In this document: piece by piece, positions 17,401 to 26,742 of the stretch
Numbering within the stretch: position 1 is the stretch's first letter
How the letters are laid out: every line of letters begins with the position of its first letter
NCBI RefSeq assembly: GCF_002234575.2
Contig: NZ_CP022464.2
Span: 3,286,001 to 3,350,000, forward strand
Length of the DNA stretch: 64,000 bases
Reading direction: 5' to 3'
Origin: Enterocloster bolteae
GTDB lineage: Bacteria > Bacillota > Clostridia > Lachnospirales > Lachnospiraceae
Made by a program: the position numbers and the translations under genes
The notes under the pieces: model-generated
The model's database searches: none
The model's input: the letters and a program-made list of their open reading frames with translations, nothing else
What the model was told of the DNA's origin: nothing

Positions 17401-17972
17401 ACACGGACCAGGTTGGCCTGCTCGTCCTCCAGCTTCTTCTGGGCAATGGCCTTGCGGCGCTTAAATTTAACGATACCGGCAGCTTCATCAAAAAGCTCCC
17501 GGCGTTCTTCCGGCTTGCCGCTTAATATTCTGTCAATCTGTCCCTGTCCGATGATGGAGTATCCCTCTTTGCCGATACCCGTATCATAAAACAGCTCGTT
17601 GATATCCTTAAGTCTGCAGGCGCTGCCGTTTATCATATATTCGCTCTCACCGGAACGGTAGAGTCGGCGGGATACCGTCACCTGGTCATAGTCAATGGCC
17701 AGCTGATGATCGCTGTTGTCCAGGGTAATGGCCACGTAGGCAAACCCCTGGGGCTTTCTCATCTCGGTTCCCGCAAAGATGACGTCCTGCATGCTGGCGC
17801 CGCGCAGCTGCTTGATGCGCTGTTCGCCCAGCACCCAGCGCACGGCGTCAGCCACATTGCTCTTTCCGCTGCCGTTGGGGCCCACGATGCCGGTGATGCC
17901 GTTATGGAATTCAAATACCAGCTTATTGGCAAAAGATTTAAACCCCTGAATCTCAATACTTTTTAAATACAT
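14412..17972 (-). CDS. smc: Chromosome segregation protein SMC
   Basis: 1186 residues, the normal length. N-terminal ATPase half with Walker A GPNGSGKSN near residue 32; coiled coil; hinge at about 505-680 (GVVADIITTSQKYETAIETAL; GGSMTGGAF); second coiled coil; and C-terminal half with signature LSGGEKALTAISLLFA and Walker B FCLLDEIEAALDDSN. SMC dimers with ScpA and ScpB load at origins and organise the chromosome. It starts 11 bases after the rnc stop and forms one unit with rnc and ftsY. Confidence 0.97.
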   Translation of the reverse strand: MYLKSIEIQGFKSFANKLVFEFHNGITGIVGPNGSGKSNVADAVRWVLGEQRIKQLRGASMQDVIFAGTEMRKPQGFAYVAITLDNSDHQLAIDYDQVTVSRRLYRSGESEYMINGSACRLKDINELFYDTGIGKEGYSIIGQGQIDRILSGKPEERRELFDEAAGIVKFKRRKAIAQKKLEDEQANLVRVSDILSELEKQVGPLERQSRAAREYLQLKDSLKICDANLFLMETEGTGTQLEEVEKRHQVLSGDMEDTGRESERLKAGYEELEQTLADLERRMAADRDELSQGTVLKGNLEGQINVLKEQIHTEEMNQEHLEHRRDVIKEELAAKNQQLASYREERKAMGDQVRDAVKRQEEAGARLGDQDESIRRLEEAIEGAKASIIQALNERASLTARQQRYETMLEQVNLRRSEVSQKLLRFKSDESVQDELIGRERALLDQLNEELEKKQFAAQEAEDALLKAEQESHRLNRNLNDTQQEYHMAYTKLESLKNLAERYDGYGNSIRRVMEVRDRVHGIHGVVADIITTSQKYETAIETALGGSIQNIVTDSEATAKQLIEYLKKNKYGRATFLPLTSINGKQTFSQPAALKEKGVLGLASDLVQVDSRYEGLARYLLGRVVVADTIDNAIALARKYKYSLRIVTLEGELLSAGGSMTGGAFKNSSNLLGRRREIEELENTCSKALVQVEKIQKELNLEESMAQEKKGELEKLRADMQSMAIRENTIRMNISQLEDKKAEIAESSTDLVREHGQLEEQVKEINESRTALTQDSRELEQVSTQANQEIEDKTVLLETSRKERETCAAALSALQMEAANLRQKQDFIRENADRVSGEIEKLTEEFDSLAEGTGNSEQVIEGKRREIAHLGELIQNAMVHMKELEQVMAGHESEKEEMSSRQKAFLAKREELTARLAELDKDMFRIQAQREKLEEKLEASTAYMWSEYEMTYSTALELKREEYQSVPEVKKLIDELKSRIKGLGNINVNAIEDYKEVSERYEFMRTQHEDLVTAQAELEKIIEELDTGMRRQFEEKFGEIRAEFDKVFKELFGGGRGTLELMEDEDILEAGIQIIAQPPGKKLQNMMQLSGGEKALTAISLLFAIQNLKPSPFCLLDEIEAALDDSNVDRFAGYLHKLTRNTQFIVITHRRGTMVSADRLYGITMQEKGVSTLVSVNLIADDLDK

Positions 17973-17983
17973 AGTCCACCTGC

Positions 17984-18688
17984 TTATTCTTCTGCTGCGG
18001 CTTCCTGTGCCTTAAGCTTCAGTATGCCGTTATAGGCAGCCACCTGCTCGGCTGCCTTCTTGGTACGTCCCGCGCCGCGGCCCACCTCCTCATCCCCGAT
18101 TTTGGCGCAGACCTCAAAGGATTTATTGTGATCCGGCCCTTCCTCACGGATGATCTCATAGGACAGGGGCGCCTCCTGGCGGCTCTGCACCATCTCCTGT
18201 AAGATAGTCTTGCTATCATAAAAGAGCTGCTTGTGTTCAATGTCGTTTAAGATAAAACGATGAATGAACTCTTTTGCATTAGCAAAACCACCGTCCAGAT
18301 AAATCGCGCCAATCAGGGCCTCCATGGCGTCTGACACCACGGAATTGCGGTTCCTGCCGCCGGTGGCGTCCTCACCCTTGCCCAGATACAGGTATTGGCC
18401 CAGCTCAATGTCCCCTGCGCAGTAAGCCAGGGTGGGTTCGCACACAATGCTGGCCCTGATTTTCGTCAAATCTCCCTCAGGCAGCGTTTCATACTTGCGG
18501 TAGAGGAATTCACTGGTCACGATTTCCAGGACAGCATCCCCCAGAAACTCCAGGCGCTCATTGCATCTGCTGTGGTCCAGACGGTGTTCGTTGGCATAGG
18601 AGCTGTGGGTCAGGGCCTGAGTAAACAGGTTCTTGTTCTTAAACTCGTATGCAATCCTCTCTTCCAGTTCTTTTAAATGACTGTTCAT
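17984..18688 (-). CDS. rnc: Ribonuclease III
   Basis: 234 residues. The catalytic domain has ERLEFLGDAVLE near residue 41 and the second acidic site SDAMEALIGAIYLD near 115. A double-stranded-RNA-binding domain fills about 160-228 (GRGAGRTKKAAEQVAA). It cuts rRNA precursors and other RNA duplexes. The ATG at 18688 is chosen for AAGAAGGAAGGATC upstream; an earlier in-frame start at 18754 would lie inside the acpP terminator. Confidence 0.95.
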   Translation of the reverse strand: MNSHLKELEERIAYEFKNKNLFTQALTHSSYANEHRLDHSRCNERLEFLGDAVLEIVTSEFLYRKYETLPEGDLTKIRASIVCEPTLAYCAGDIELGQYLYLGKGEDATGGRNRNSVVSDAMEALIGAIYLDGGFANAKEFIHRFILNDIEHKQLFYDSKTILQEMVQSRQEAPLSYEIIREEGPDHNKSFEVCAKIGDEEVGRGAGRTKKAAEQVAAYNGILKLKAQEAAAEE

Positions 18689-18752
18689 AATGATCCTTCC
18701 TTCTTCAAATACACTTTGGGACAGGCCTTTAAAACAAGCCTCCCAAACGCAC

Positions 18753-18775
18753 AAAAAGGGCTGTGCTTACAGCCC
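18753..18775 (-). terminator. Terminator after acpP
   Basis: GGGCTGT, a four-base loop and ACAGCCC, followed on the minus strand by TTTTTG. It separates acpP from rnc, with some readthrough likely since rnc has no obvious promoter. Confidence 0.8.
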
Positions 18776-18788
18776 CTGTGCCTGTCCG

Positions 18789-19019
18789 TTAGTTTAAAGC
18801 GTTCTTAATCTGCTCTACTGCATCGCCTACTGTTACAATCTGTTCTGCAGCCTCATTTGGAATCTCTATGTCGAATTCCTCTTCAATTCCCATGATAATC
18901 TGGAAAATGTCCAGTGAATCCGCACCCAGGTCATCTACGAATGTAGCTGCCATTGTCACTTCCTCCGGTTCAATGTTCAACACTTCTGCGATAATACCCT
19001 GTAATTTCTCAAATTCCAT
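18789..19019 (-). CDS. acpP: Acyl carrier protein
   Basis: 76 residues, acidic and helical, with the phosphopantetheine serine in LGADSLDIFQIIM near residue 37. It carries acyl chains in fatty acid synthesis. It lies 49 bases after plsX, its usual partner. Confidence 0.95.
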   Translation of the reverse strand: MEFEKLQGIIAEVLNIEPEEVTMAATFVDDLGADSLDIFQIIMGIEEEFDIEIPNEAAEQIVTVGDAVEQIKNALN

Positions 19020-19068
19020 CTCTTAGCTCCTCTTTCTTAAATCTTGATTTTTACTTCGTCCTTCGGAC

Positions 19069-20076
19069 TTATTCTTCGTTCTGAACGTTCAGGCACTGTT
19101 GGATTTTACCATTGATATCCTGTTCCTTAAACGTCACACATTGAATAATGGAATTACGCACCTCCGTGCGCTTTGAATTGCCGTGGGTCTTGACCACAAG
19201 GCCTTTCAGACCCAGCAGGGGTGCTCCGCCGTACTGGCTGCCGTCAAAGGATTTAAGCGTTTCCTTGAGGGCCGGCTTCACCAAAAGGGCGCCAATCTTG
19301 CTGCGCAGGGTGGACATCATACCGCCCTTCACCATACTGATCAAGGTGGCCCCAACCCCCTCATACAGCTTCAGGATTACATTGCCCACAAATGCCTCAC
19401 AGACAATGACATCCGCTCCGCCATGGGGAATTTCCCTGGCTTCAATGCTTCCGGTGAAGTTGATCCCCTTACATTCCTTTAACAGGGGAAATGTCTCCTT
19501 CACCAGCGCATTGCCTTTTTCTTCCTCCGCACCGATATTGACAATGGCCACCCGCGGGTTCTTTATTCCCATCACATGCTCCATATAGATGGAACCCATC
19601 TGGGCAAACTGCACCAGATGGGACGCTCTGGCATCCACATTGGCTCCACAGTCAATCAAAAGTGATACGCCCTTCTCCGTAGGAATAAGCGGTGCCAGCG
19701 GGGGACGTTCCACACCTTTGCTGCGCCCCACTATCACCTGTCCGCCTACCAGGATTGCCCCGGAACTTCCGGCGGATACAAAGGCGTCGGCCTCCCCCTG
19801 TTTTACAAGGTTTAAGCCTACCACGATGGAAGAGTCTTTCTTCTTACGGATAGCGTTTACCGGCGGCTCCTCAGTGGCAATGACTTCTGTGGCGTTCACA
19901 ACCTGAATCCGGTCCTTGTCGTAGGTGTGCTTTGACAGTTCTGAAACAACTGCCTGCTCCTGCCCCACAAGAAGCACCTGAATGCCAGGTTTTGCGTTCA
20001 CAGCCTCCACTGCTCCGGCTACCATCTCGCCCGGCGCATAATCCCCGCCCATGGCGTCTACCGCTACTTTAATCAT
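19069..20076 (-). CDS. plsX: Phosphate acyltransferase PlsX
   Basis: 335 residues. The start VAVDAMGGDYAPGEMV and the later GSSGAILVGG and DCGANVDARASHL are PlsX features. It makes acyl-phosphate from acyl-ACP, the first step of phospholipid synthesis by the PlsX/PlsY route. In related genomes it follows rpmF directly; here rpmF is 22 kb away and plsX has its own promoter. Confidence 0.95.
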   Translation of the reverse strand: MIKVAVDAMGGDYAPGEMVAGAVEAVNAKPGIQVLLVGQEQAVVSELSKHTYDKDRIQVVNATEVIATEEPPVNAIRKKKDSSIVVGLNLVKQGEADAFVSAGSSGAILVGGQVIVGRSKGVERPPLAPLIPTEKGVSLLIDCGANVDARASHLVQFAQMGSIYMEHVMGIKNPRVAIVNIGAEEEKGNALVKETFPLLKECKGINFTGSIEAREIPHGGADVIVCEAFVGNVILKLYEGVGATLISMVKGGMMSTLRSKIGALLVKPALKETLKSFDGSQYGGAPLLGLKGLVVKTHGNSKRTEVRNSIIQCVTFKEQDINGKIQQCLNVQNEE

Positions 20077-20110
20077 AATGACTCTCCTTTCGGTCCTGCA
20101 TACAACTTAT

Positions 20111-20139
20111 AATATACTAGATATCATTCTATAAATCAA
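20111..20139 (-). promoter_or_regulatory. Promoter of plsX
   Basis: TTGATT (20134-20139) and TATATT (20111-20116), 17 bases apart, 35 bases before the plsX ATG. No FapR-like palindrome was found around it. Confidence 0.65.
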
Positions 20140-20244
20140 TATATTTTTTCAATGGTTTTGGGGGAATTAAGAACCCATGTTCCTGTCCGCTGCAGACGTA
20201 CAAACGTTAAAAATATGCATACTTCTGCAACTTTGCAAAGTCGT

Positions 20245-20273
20245 TAGACAATCGGTTCATAACATGGTAAAAT
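20245..20273 (+). promoter_or_regulatory. Promoter of the EAL-domain gene
   Basis: TAGACA (20245-20250) and TAAAAT (20268-20273), 17 bases apart. The -10 context TGGTAAAAT is the same as that of the radical SAM gene promoter at 27085-27113. Confidence 0.55.
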
Positions 20274-20344
20274 AAGTTCTATAGACCTTGTGGGGGCATA
20301 TTATGAAGCAATGCCCCTCCCACTCCATTTAGCAGGTGAATAAC

Positions 20345-22042
20345 ATGACAAATGATAAAACAGATATTCTGGGACAATTCGGATTTGAACTGGATGCGGC
20401 TCTTTTTTACGATGCCATCGTAAAGAGTACGGACGATTATGTCTATATTGTCAATATGAAAACCGACACATCCCTGATATCGGAAAACATGGTCAGGGAC
20501 TTCGAGCTTCCGGGCAGAATCGTGCCCGGACTGGTACCTCTCTGGGGCAGTCTGATTCACGAACGTGACAGGGCTCGATATGATGAATCCATCGAACAAA
20601 TGTTAAGCGGCCTGACGGATGTACACGATGTGGAGTATCAGGTCCGAAACAGAAAGAATGAGTACGTCTGGGTCGTATGCCGCGGCGTCCTCCAGAGGGA
20701 CCAGCAGGGCAGTCCCGCCATGTTTGCGGGCATTGTGACCAATTTAAGCCACAGGGGTAAGGTGGACTATGTCACCGGTCTGTTTATGCAGCAGGAATGC
20801 GAACGCGTGGTGGAGGAATGCCTGTCCGAAGGCCAGAGTGGTGGAATTCTGCTCCTGGGCCTGGATGATTTCTCCGGCATCAACAATTTGAAAGGACACA
20901 TATACGGCGATTCCGTCCTGCGCCAGTTTGCCCAGAACGTCCAGAGGCTCCTGCCAGATTACGCCAGCATATACCGCCATGACGGGGACCAGTTTGTCAT
21001 TGTGTGCCAGAATACGTCCTACGGCGAGATAGCCCTGCTCTATGAAGTCATAAACAGCTACAGCGACTGCCGCCATGAGGTGGACGGAATCCAGTACTAT
21101 TGTACGGTTTCCGGCGGAATCGCCGTATTCTGCCAGGACGGTTCCAGCTATACGGAGCTTTTGACCTGTGCATCCGGTGCCCTGGAAACCTCCAAGCATA
21201 AGGGCAAGAACAAGTGCACCCTCTATGACGAGGAGCTGATTCACACCAGACTGCGCTCCCTGGAAATCATGGACCGTTTAAGAAGCAGCGTCATGAACCA
21301 TATGGAGGGATTCTCTGTGGTCTACCAGCCCATTGTGCGTTCCAGCGACACAAAGATTGCCGAGGCCGAGGCGCTGCTGCGCTGGTCCTGTAAGGACATG
21401 GGCAGTGTATCTCCCCTTGAATTCATCCCTTTGCTGGAATCCAGCGGCCTCATTATCCCAGTGGGAAAGTGGGTGCTGGAGCAGTCTGTCCGCCAATGCT
21501 GCAAATGGCTTGCCTGTGTACCGGATTTTGTGATGAACGTCAACTGCTCCTACCTACAGATGCTGGATGAGGACTTTGTACAATCCGTCAAAGAAATCAT
21601 TAACCGTTACAGACTGGACCCCAGCCATATTGTGCTGGAGCTGACGGAGAGCCGCTTTGTCACGGACCAGGACCGCTTAAACGATACATTTATGCGTCTG
21701 CGCAGCCTTAACATACGGCTGGCCATGGATGATTTCGGCACAGGCTACTCGTCCCTGAGCTGTCTGTCCTGTACGCCGGCCGACATTGTAAAGATTGACC
21801 GTGAATTCATCAGGGGAATCTGCGACCAGTCCCACTCCTTCAACCGTTCCTTCATCGGGTCTGTGATAAATCTCTGCCATAGCGTGGGAATATCCGTATG
21901 TGCAGAGGGCGTGGAGGAAAAAGACGAGCTGGAAACCGTCCTCAGATTGAAAGCTGATTCCGTACAGGGATTTTATTTTTCAAAGCCGGTTACACCTGAT
22001 GAATTTGAAAAACAGCATATAAAGCATCCTGATATAGGGTAA
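20345..22042 (+). CDS. PAS-GGDEF-EAL protein, probable cyclic-di-GMP phosphodiesterase
   Basis: 565 residues, cytosolic. A PAS-like domain (about 10-130) is followed by a GGDEF domain whose active-site loop reads HDGDQF instead of GGDEF, so it is probably not a cyclase. The C-terminal EAL domain keeps EALLRW, ELTES, DDFGTGYSS, VKIDREF and AEGVEE, the metal and catalytic residues of a working phosphodiesterase that cuts cyclic-di-GMP to pGpG. Degenerate GGDEF domains often bind GTP to stimulate the EAL part. The ATG at 20345 has CAGGTG at seven bases; a GTG at 20336 is in frame but has no ribosome site. It converges with the next gene, seven bases apart. Confidence 0.88.
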   Translation: MTNDKTDILGQFGFELDAALFYDAIVKSTDDYVYIVNMKTDTSLISENMVRDFELPGRIVPGLVPLWGSLIHERDRARYDESIEQMLSGLTDVHDVEYQVRNRKNEYVWVVCRGVLQRDQQGSPAMFAGIVTNLSHRGKVDYVTGLFMQQECERVVEECLSEGQSGGILLLGLDDFSGINNLKGHIYGDSVLRQFAQNVQRLLPDYASIYRHDGDQFVIVCQNTSYGEIALLYEVINSYSDCRHEVDGIQYYCTVSGGIAVFCQDGSSYTELLTCASGALETSKHKGKNKCTLYDEELIHTRLRSLEIMDRLRSSVMNHMEGFSVVYQPIVRSSDTKIAEAEALLRWSCKDMGSVSPLEFIPLLESSGLIIPVGKWVLEQSVRQCCKWLACVPDFVMNVNCSYLQMLDEDFVQSVKEIINRYRLDPSHIVLELTESRFVTDQDRLNDTFMRLRSLNIRLAMDDFGTGYSSLSCLSCTPADIVKIDREFIRGICDQSHSFNRSFIGSVINLCHSVGISVCAEGVEEKDELETVLRLKADSVQGFYFSKPVTPDEFEKQHIKHPDIG

Positions 22043-22049
22043 GCCTGTT

Positions 22050-24155
22050 TTATATTCTCTCAAATTCCGCTATCTCCAGAGGCCTGCTGTAATAGTAGCC
22101 CTGAATGGCGGTACATCCGAAGGAAGTCAGCAGTTCCAGCTGTTCCTGGTTTTCCACCCCTTCTGCCACACATTCCACCTGCAGGCTGTGGCACATATCA
22201 ATAATGCATTTTACCACAGTCTGATTGGTCTGGTTTTCCACCAGGTCATCCATCAGGGATTTATCCAGCTTTACCTCGTCAAACTGCATGATGGAAAGAA
22301 TGGACATATTGGCATAGTTGGCCCCGAAATCATCCAGGGAGATACGAAATCCAGCTTCCCGAAGTTTTGAACCAATGGATTCAATCACCTTGCGCTCAAT
22401 GTCCCCTATGCTTTCTGTTATCTCAATCATGACCAGGCGGGCGGGGATATGGTATCTTTTCTGCATATCTGTCAGCACCCGGAACAGGTCCCTTTCAAGC
22501 AGCGTAATCCGCGAAAAATTGACCGAAACAGGAATAAGCTCCCTGCCTCGCTCCTTCCAGTCTGAAAGCAGTTTAAATACCTGCTCCAGCATATAGAAAT
22601 CCAGATACCGTATAAGCTTTGTCTTCTCCAGAAGGGGCACGAAATTCAGCGGCTGTGTGGATTCGGTACCGGCTGCCCGATAACGCACCAGGGCCTCGGC
22701 GGAACACACCTTACCGGTCAGGGGATTATACTTTGGCTGGAGACAGAGACGGTAACAGCCCTCTTCCATGTCCTGTAGCAGACGATTCAGGTATTCCGGC
22801 GAATAGTGCTTGCGTTCCTGGCTGCTGTCCTTATAATAAATCTGTTTGTTCACAAGCATCAGTTCTTCCGCATGGCGCATCAGCCGGTCAAAATCCGCCA
22901 GGTGTTCTTCCCAGGTACACCCCAGTGAGACACCGTTTGGGGTGCGGCTGTCTAACATCCATTCCATTTTCCCGACCCGCTCCATGAATTCCTCATATGC
23001 TGATTCCAGGCTGACAATAATAAACTCATCCCCGCTGAGCCGGAATATGCTGGCCCCTGCAAAAGAGGAGGCCATGACGGATGCCGCCTCTTTGATGGTC
23101 ATATCTCCCCGGCTTTGCCCATAATCACGGTTTAACTGCTTTAAGTCATTGATATCCCCGGCCACAATTCCGCAGGATACCGCCTTGCCGCTTCTCATCA
23201 AATCATTGCGGAAATGCACAAAGCTTTCTCTGTTCAGCAGGCCGCTGAGGCTGTCATGGGCAGCTTCATACTCCAGGCGCTCATAGAGGCGTCTCTTTTT
23301 TATCTCATTCGCAATATTATAGGCAATGGAATCCAGCAGCTTAATGGTGTCCTGGTTGATGTTGGGATTGTCGATTCCAATATATCCGCTGAAGGCGGAT
23401 TCGTCTTCAAACGGCACAGCAAAGAGGCTGTCCGTGTTTCTGGCGGTCAGGTAACGGTACTCGCTGGGGTATGAATCCCTAAGTTCCCCGGTTCTGGAGA
23501 TAATCAGGTGCTGCTTTTTGTTAAAGGTCTCAAACAAATAGGGAATCCCATCCAGGGGCACCTGCTGCAAGGCTGCCTTTTGGGAAGGAATTCCAGCCCG
23601 GCACCATTCATAGGTATTACGGGCAAATCCCTGTACACGGTCAATTTCTATGATATAGGCCCGCTCTCCGCCGTAAAAATCAGCTATCATTTCCAGCGTA
23701 CGGTTAATGGCATCATCCAGGTAGTCCGCAGTATTCAGGACCCGCAGCGTTTCCAGCATAACGGTTTCCATATGGTATTTGGATGTATGGCTGCCGCGCT
23801 CCTTCACGCGGTCTCCCACATCCACTGCGATTTCCATGCGGGCAGGCCTTCCCTCCCATTCCACCAGCTTATCCTTTACAATGAAGTTCTTATTTAAGTG
23901 GGGATTCTCATATTCCCACACGTAGAAGCCGTCCTTGCTCAGTTTGGCATTGGTGCAGAAGGGACATGGGGTATCCCTGCCCTGAAGTACACGATGGCAT
24001 TTGCTGTTTCGCACGTCCTCCTGCTTAAGACCTGTCAGCGACCTGCCAGCCCGGTTAAGATAAAGAAGGCTGTAGTCCCGGATATCGCTGACATAGATGA
24101 TTTCCTCCAGTTCATCTAAAAGCGGTGTTTCATATAAGATCATATCCTGCTCCAT
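22050..24155 (-). CDS. PAS-GAF-GGDEF-EAL protein, cyclic-di-GMP turnover
   Basis: 701 residues. A PAS-like domain (about 10-115) contains CHRVLQG and DTPCPFC, a cysteine set that might bind a metal or sense redox state. It is followed by a GAF-like domain (about 130-295), a GGDEF domain with an intact SGDEF loop, and an EAL domain with EALVRY, EITES, DDFGANYA, VKLDKSL and AEGVEN. Both enzymes may be active, so the net direction cannot be predicted. AAAGGGAGA lies before the ATG at 24155. It starts 15 bases after the solute-binding GGDEF gene on the same strand and is likely in an operon with it. Confidence 0.88.
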   Translation of the reverse strand: MEQDMILYETPLLDELEEIIYVSDIRDYSLLYLNRAGRSLTGLKQEDVRNSKCHRVLQGRDTPCPFCTNAKLSKDGFYVWEYENPHLNKNFIVKDKLVEWEGRPARMEIAVDVGDRVKERGSHTSKYHMETVMLETLRVLNTADYLDDAINRTLEMIADFYGGERAYIIEIDRVQGFARNTYEWCRAGIPSQKAALQQVPLDGIPYLFETFNKKQHLIISRTGELRDSYPSEYRYLTARNTDSLFAVPFEDESAFSGYIGIDNPNINQDTIKLLDSIAYNIANEIKKRRLYERLEYEAAHDSLSGLLNRESFVHFRNDLMRSGKAVSCGIVAGDINDLKQLNRDYGQSRGDMTIKEAASVMASSFAGASIFRLSGDEFIIVSLESAYEEFMERVGKMEWMLDSRTPNGVSLGCTWEEHLADFDRLMRHAEELMLVNKQIYYKDSSQERKHYSPEYLNRLLQDMEEGCYRLCLQPKYNPLTGKVCSAEALVRYRAAGTESTQPLNFVPLLEKTKLIRYLDFYMLEQVFKLLSDWKERGRELIPVSVNFSRITLLERDLFRVLTDMQKRYHIPARLVMIEITESIGDIERKVIESIGSKLREAGFRISLDDFGANYANMSILSIMQFDEVKLDKSLMDDLVENQTNQTVVKCIIDMCHSLQVECVAEGVENQEQLELLTSFGCTAIQGYYYSRPLEIAEFERI

Positions 24156-24169
24156 GATTGTCTCCCTTT

Positions 24170-26689
24170 TTACTGTACCGTGTGATGTTCCTGTTCCGTG
24201 TCCGGCCGGGAAGTCCTTCCCGCTTCATCTTCTATCCGGAAATTATTTTTACCGCTGTTTTTAACTTCATAGAGCAGGGTATCCGCCCTCTGATAAAGCG
24301 TGGTATAGTCGTCCTCCCTGCGGCTTATAGATATACCGATGCTGACAGTCGCAGCAGGGTATCCGGACGCCCTGCATTTAGCCTGCAGTGAATCAAACAG
24401 TGCATTGCAGCATTTTGCCAGATGGTTTTCCCCTGTATAGGGTACACAGACGATAAATTCATCTCCGCCCATACGGGCAGTGACAGCCTCCCCGCAAAAA
24501 GATTCCCTTAGCGCTTTTGCTGTATGAATCAGCACCTGGTCCCCCGTATAATGGCCGTAACGGTCATTGATTTCCTTAAAGCCGTCTAAGTCTATGACAG
24601 CCAGAGCAAGGGCGCCGGTATGCAGGTTTATCATCCGGGTGATCTCCATTTTTGCTGCCGCTATATTGTAAATCCCCGTCAGAGCGTCCCGTTTGCTCCG
24701 CTGCTCCAGTCTCTCCCTTTCCAGCTTGTCGCCATGGATATTCTGTAAGCGTCCGATGGCAGAATCAGCCTGATTCCCGTCGAAAATCACTTTTATGACT
24801 GCACGGTGCCACTTGGTGTCCCCATTCGGCAGCACCATCAGAATCTCTGTATCCACATCCTGTCTCTGCTCCAGCAGATAATACAGAGATGGGAGACCCT
24901 CCTCCTGTCCGCTGCTTCCCTGATACCGCGAATACTGCCCGATGCTTTTATCCGTGCCGAAGATTTCAACGCCCTCCCTTGATAGGGTCAGCACATCACT
25001 GCCATAGTCATACGTAAAGGTCACTTCCTTCAATATGTCTGAGAGATAGCGGTAACGGGTATTTTCCAGTTCAATCTGCCGCTTCATCCTCATCTGGCTT
25101 CTGTAATGGGCATAAATCAGGGCCAGCAGGCCGGAAGCAGCCAACAGGGTAAACAAAATGAAGGGAACGGAATTATCCCTGATAAAGGTCCTGAGAGTCA
25201 CTTCCTGTTTCTGCTGCGCATTGTTGTAGATGTATTTTTCCAGTTCACCCGTCTCTATGGAACGGATTCCTTTATTCAGGATAGCCAGTATCTGTTTATC
25301 ATCCTTTCTCAAAATACCTATGCTGTATTTCACACTGTCACTGCCGGCCTGGGGATAGATAGCCACATGCTCGTACTGGTTGCGGCTCAGATAATAAGAG
25401 GCAGTGTAACTGTTGCTGTATGTATAATCGCACTCTCCCCTTTCAACTGCGTTAAGACTTTCCTCCAGAGAATCATAGAACCGCACATCCGTCCGGTCAT
25501 CGTCGCTTTTGCGCATGCCCATATACACAGCCTGTACCCTGCCCTTCAGGTTTGTCATATCAAACCCGTCGCGGGCCACCAGCACACTCTCTGTCTCCAG
25601 ATATGGATTGCTTAAAAGAACATTTCTCCGTTGGACTGCATCATAATCATACAGGATAGACAGAATCACATCGGCTCTGCCTTCATTTAACGCCTGTTCA
25701 AATTCACTGTAATCATCCGCGTAAACATACTCCAGCGTCCATCCGGCCTTTTGGGCTATACTGCTGAGCAGGTCTCTGGCTACGCCCTGCACCTGTCCTT
25801 TTCCATCGTAGTACTGGATGGGGCCAAACCCGTCATGGACCAGTACCTTAAGTACCGGATGTTCCTGTATGTATTCCCGCTCCTTGCTGTTGAGGTGCAT
25901 CTGGCTTCCGGACCGGGAAAAATACTTATTATACAAGTTCATTTGAAGGGTGGGATTATTCTCACTGATATAGGAGATTGCCCGGTTCAGTTCATTGATT
26001 ATTTTGGTATTACCCTTGGTGGTGGCAAAATAAAAGGGAGTAGGCGAAAATTTAGCAACAGGACGGAATCCCTGGGACAGGGATACATCAACGGACAGCA
26101 ATGCGTCCGCCTTACCGGAATAAACCCTCTCCTCCTGCTCCCCATCCCTCTCGCACCAAACGATCTCATACTGGATGCCATTGAGCTTCGCGTACTGGTA
26201 AAACTTTTCGTTATGGTAATCTGCCTGTTTCAAAAGCGCTATGCGCAGTCCCTTGAAATCAGAAAGATTATATTCATCAATGCGGTCATCATCATCCCGG
26301 ACCGCAATCACACTGTACGCGTTGCCGTAGTTTTCACTGGGAAAATCAAAAACAGAGGAAGTCTGCTTGTTGTTATTCATGGCTCCAACAAGATCCAGTT
26401 CCCCCCGTTCCAGCATATCCATCATTTGAATCAACTGTTCATCCATGGATCCTTGGGGTTCCACAAACTCATAGGTCCATCCTGTGTACTGTCCAATCTC
26501 TTTCAGATAATCATAGGTATAACCCGCATAATTGCCATTTTCATCCTTCATGGTCAGACCCGACTGCACGGGAAATCCCACCCGAATCACAGACTCTGCT
26601 TCTGCTCCATAGGAAACAAAACTGTATGGCAGTATCAGGCAGTATATTGCAGACAAAACCATCCTATATTTTTTAATCAATTGGTTCAT
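24170..26689 (-). CDS. Membrane diguanylate cyclase with tandem solute-binding domains
   Basis: 839 residues. A signal anchor (about 10-28) leads to two type-3 solute-binding domains outside the cell (about 33-265 with YTGWTYEFVEP; about 280-495 with AGWTLEYVYADD). A membrane helix follows (about 512-532), then a PAS-like stretch and a GGDEF domain with RMGGDEFIVCV near residue 760. The layout suggests that an extracellular amino-acid-like ligand controls cyclic-di-GMP synthesis inside. Together with the next gene (EAL) it forms a sense-and-turnover pair. The partial gene at the left edge of the window is a paralogue. Confidence 0.88.
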   Translation of the reverse strand: MNQLIKKYRMVLSAIYCLILPYSFVSYGAEAESVIRVGFPVQSGLTMKDENGNYAGYTYDYLKEIGQYTGWTYEFVEPQGSMDEQLIQMMDMLERGELDLVGAMNNNKQTSSVFDFPSENYGNAYSVIAVRDDDDRIDEYNLSDFKGLRIALLKQADYHNEKFYQYAKLNGIQYEIVWCERDGEQEERVYSGKADALLSVDVSLSQGFRPVAKFSPTPFYFATTKGNTKIINELNRAISYISENNPTLQMNLYNKYFSRSGSQMHLNSKEREYIQEHPVLKVLVHDGFGPIQYYDGKGQVQGVARDLLSSIAQKAGWTLEYVYADDYSEFEQALNEGRADVILSILYDYDAVQRRNVLLSNPYLETESVLVARDGFDMTNLKGRVQAVYMGMRKSDDDRTDVRFYDSLEESLNAVERGECDYTYSNSYTASYYLSRNQYEHVAIYPQAGSDSVKYSIGILRKDDKQILAILNKGIRSIETGELEKYIYNNAQQKQEVTLRTFIRDNSVPFILFTLLAASGLLALIYAHYRSQMRMKRQIELENTRYRYLSDILKEVTFTYDYGSDVLTLSREGVEIFGTDKSIGQYSRYQGSSGQEEGLPSLYYLLEQRQDVDTEILMVLPNGDTKWHRAVIKVIFDGNQADSAIGRLQNIHGDKLERERLEQRSKRDALTGIYNIAAAKMEITRMINLHTGALALAVIDLDGFKEINDRYGHYTGDQVLIHTAKALRESFCGEAVTARMGGDEFIVCVPYTGENHLAKCCNALFDSLQAKCRASGYPAATVSIGISISRREDDYTTLYQRADTLLYEVKNSGKNNFRIEDEAGRTSRPDTEQEHHTVQ

Positions 26690-26742
26690 GGATTCTCTCC
26701 CGGTCGTTTATATCTATTATTCATGTACATAATATCCCATCC

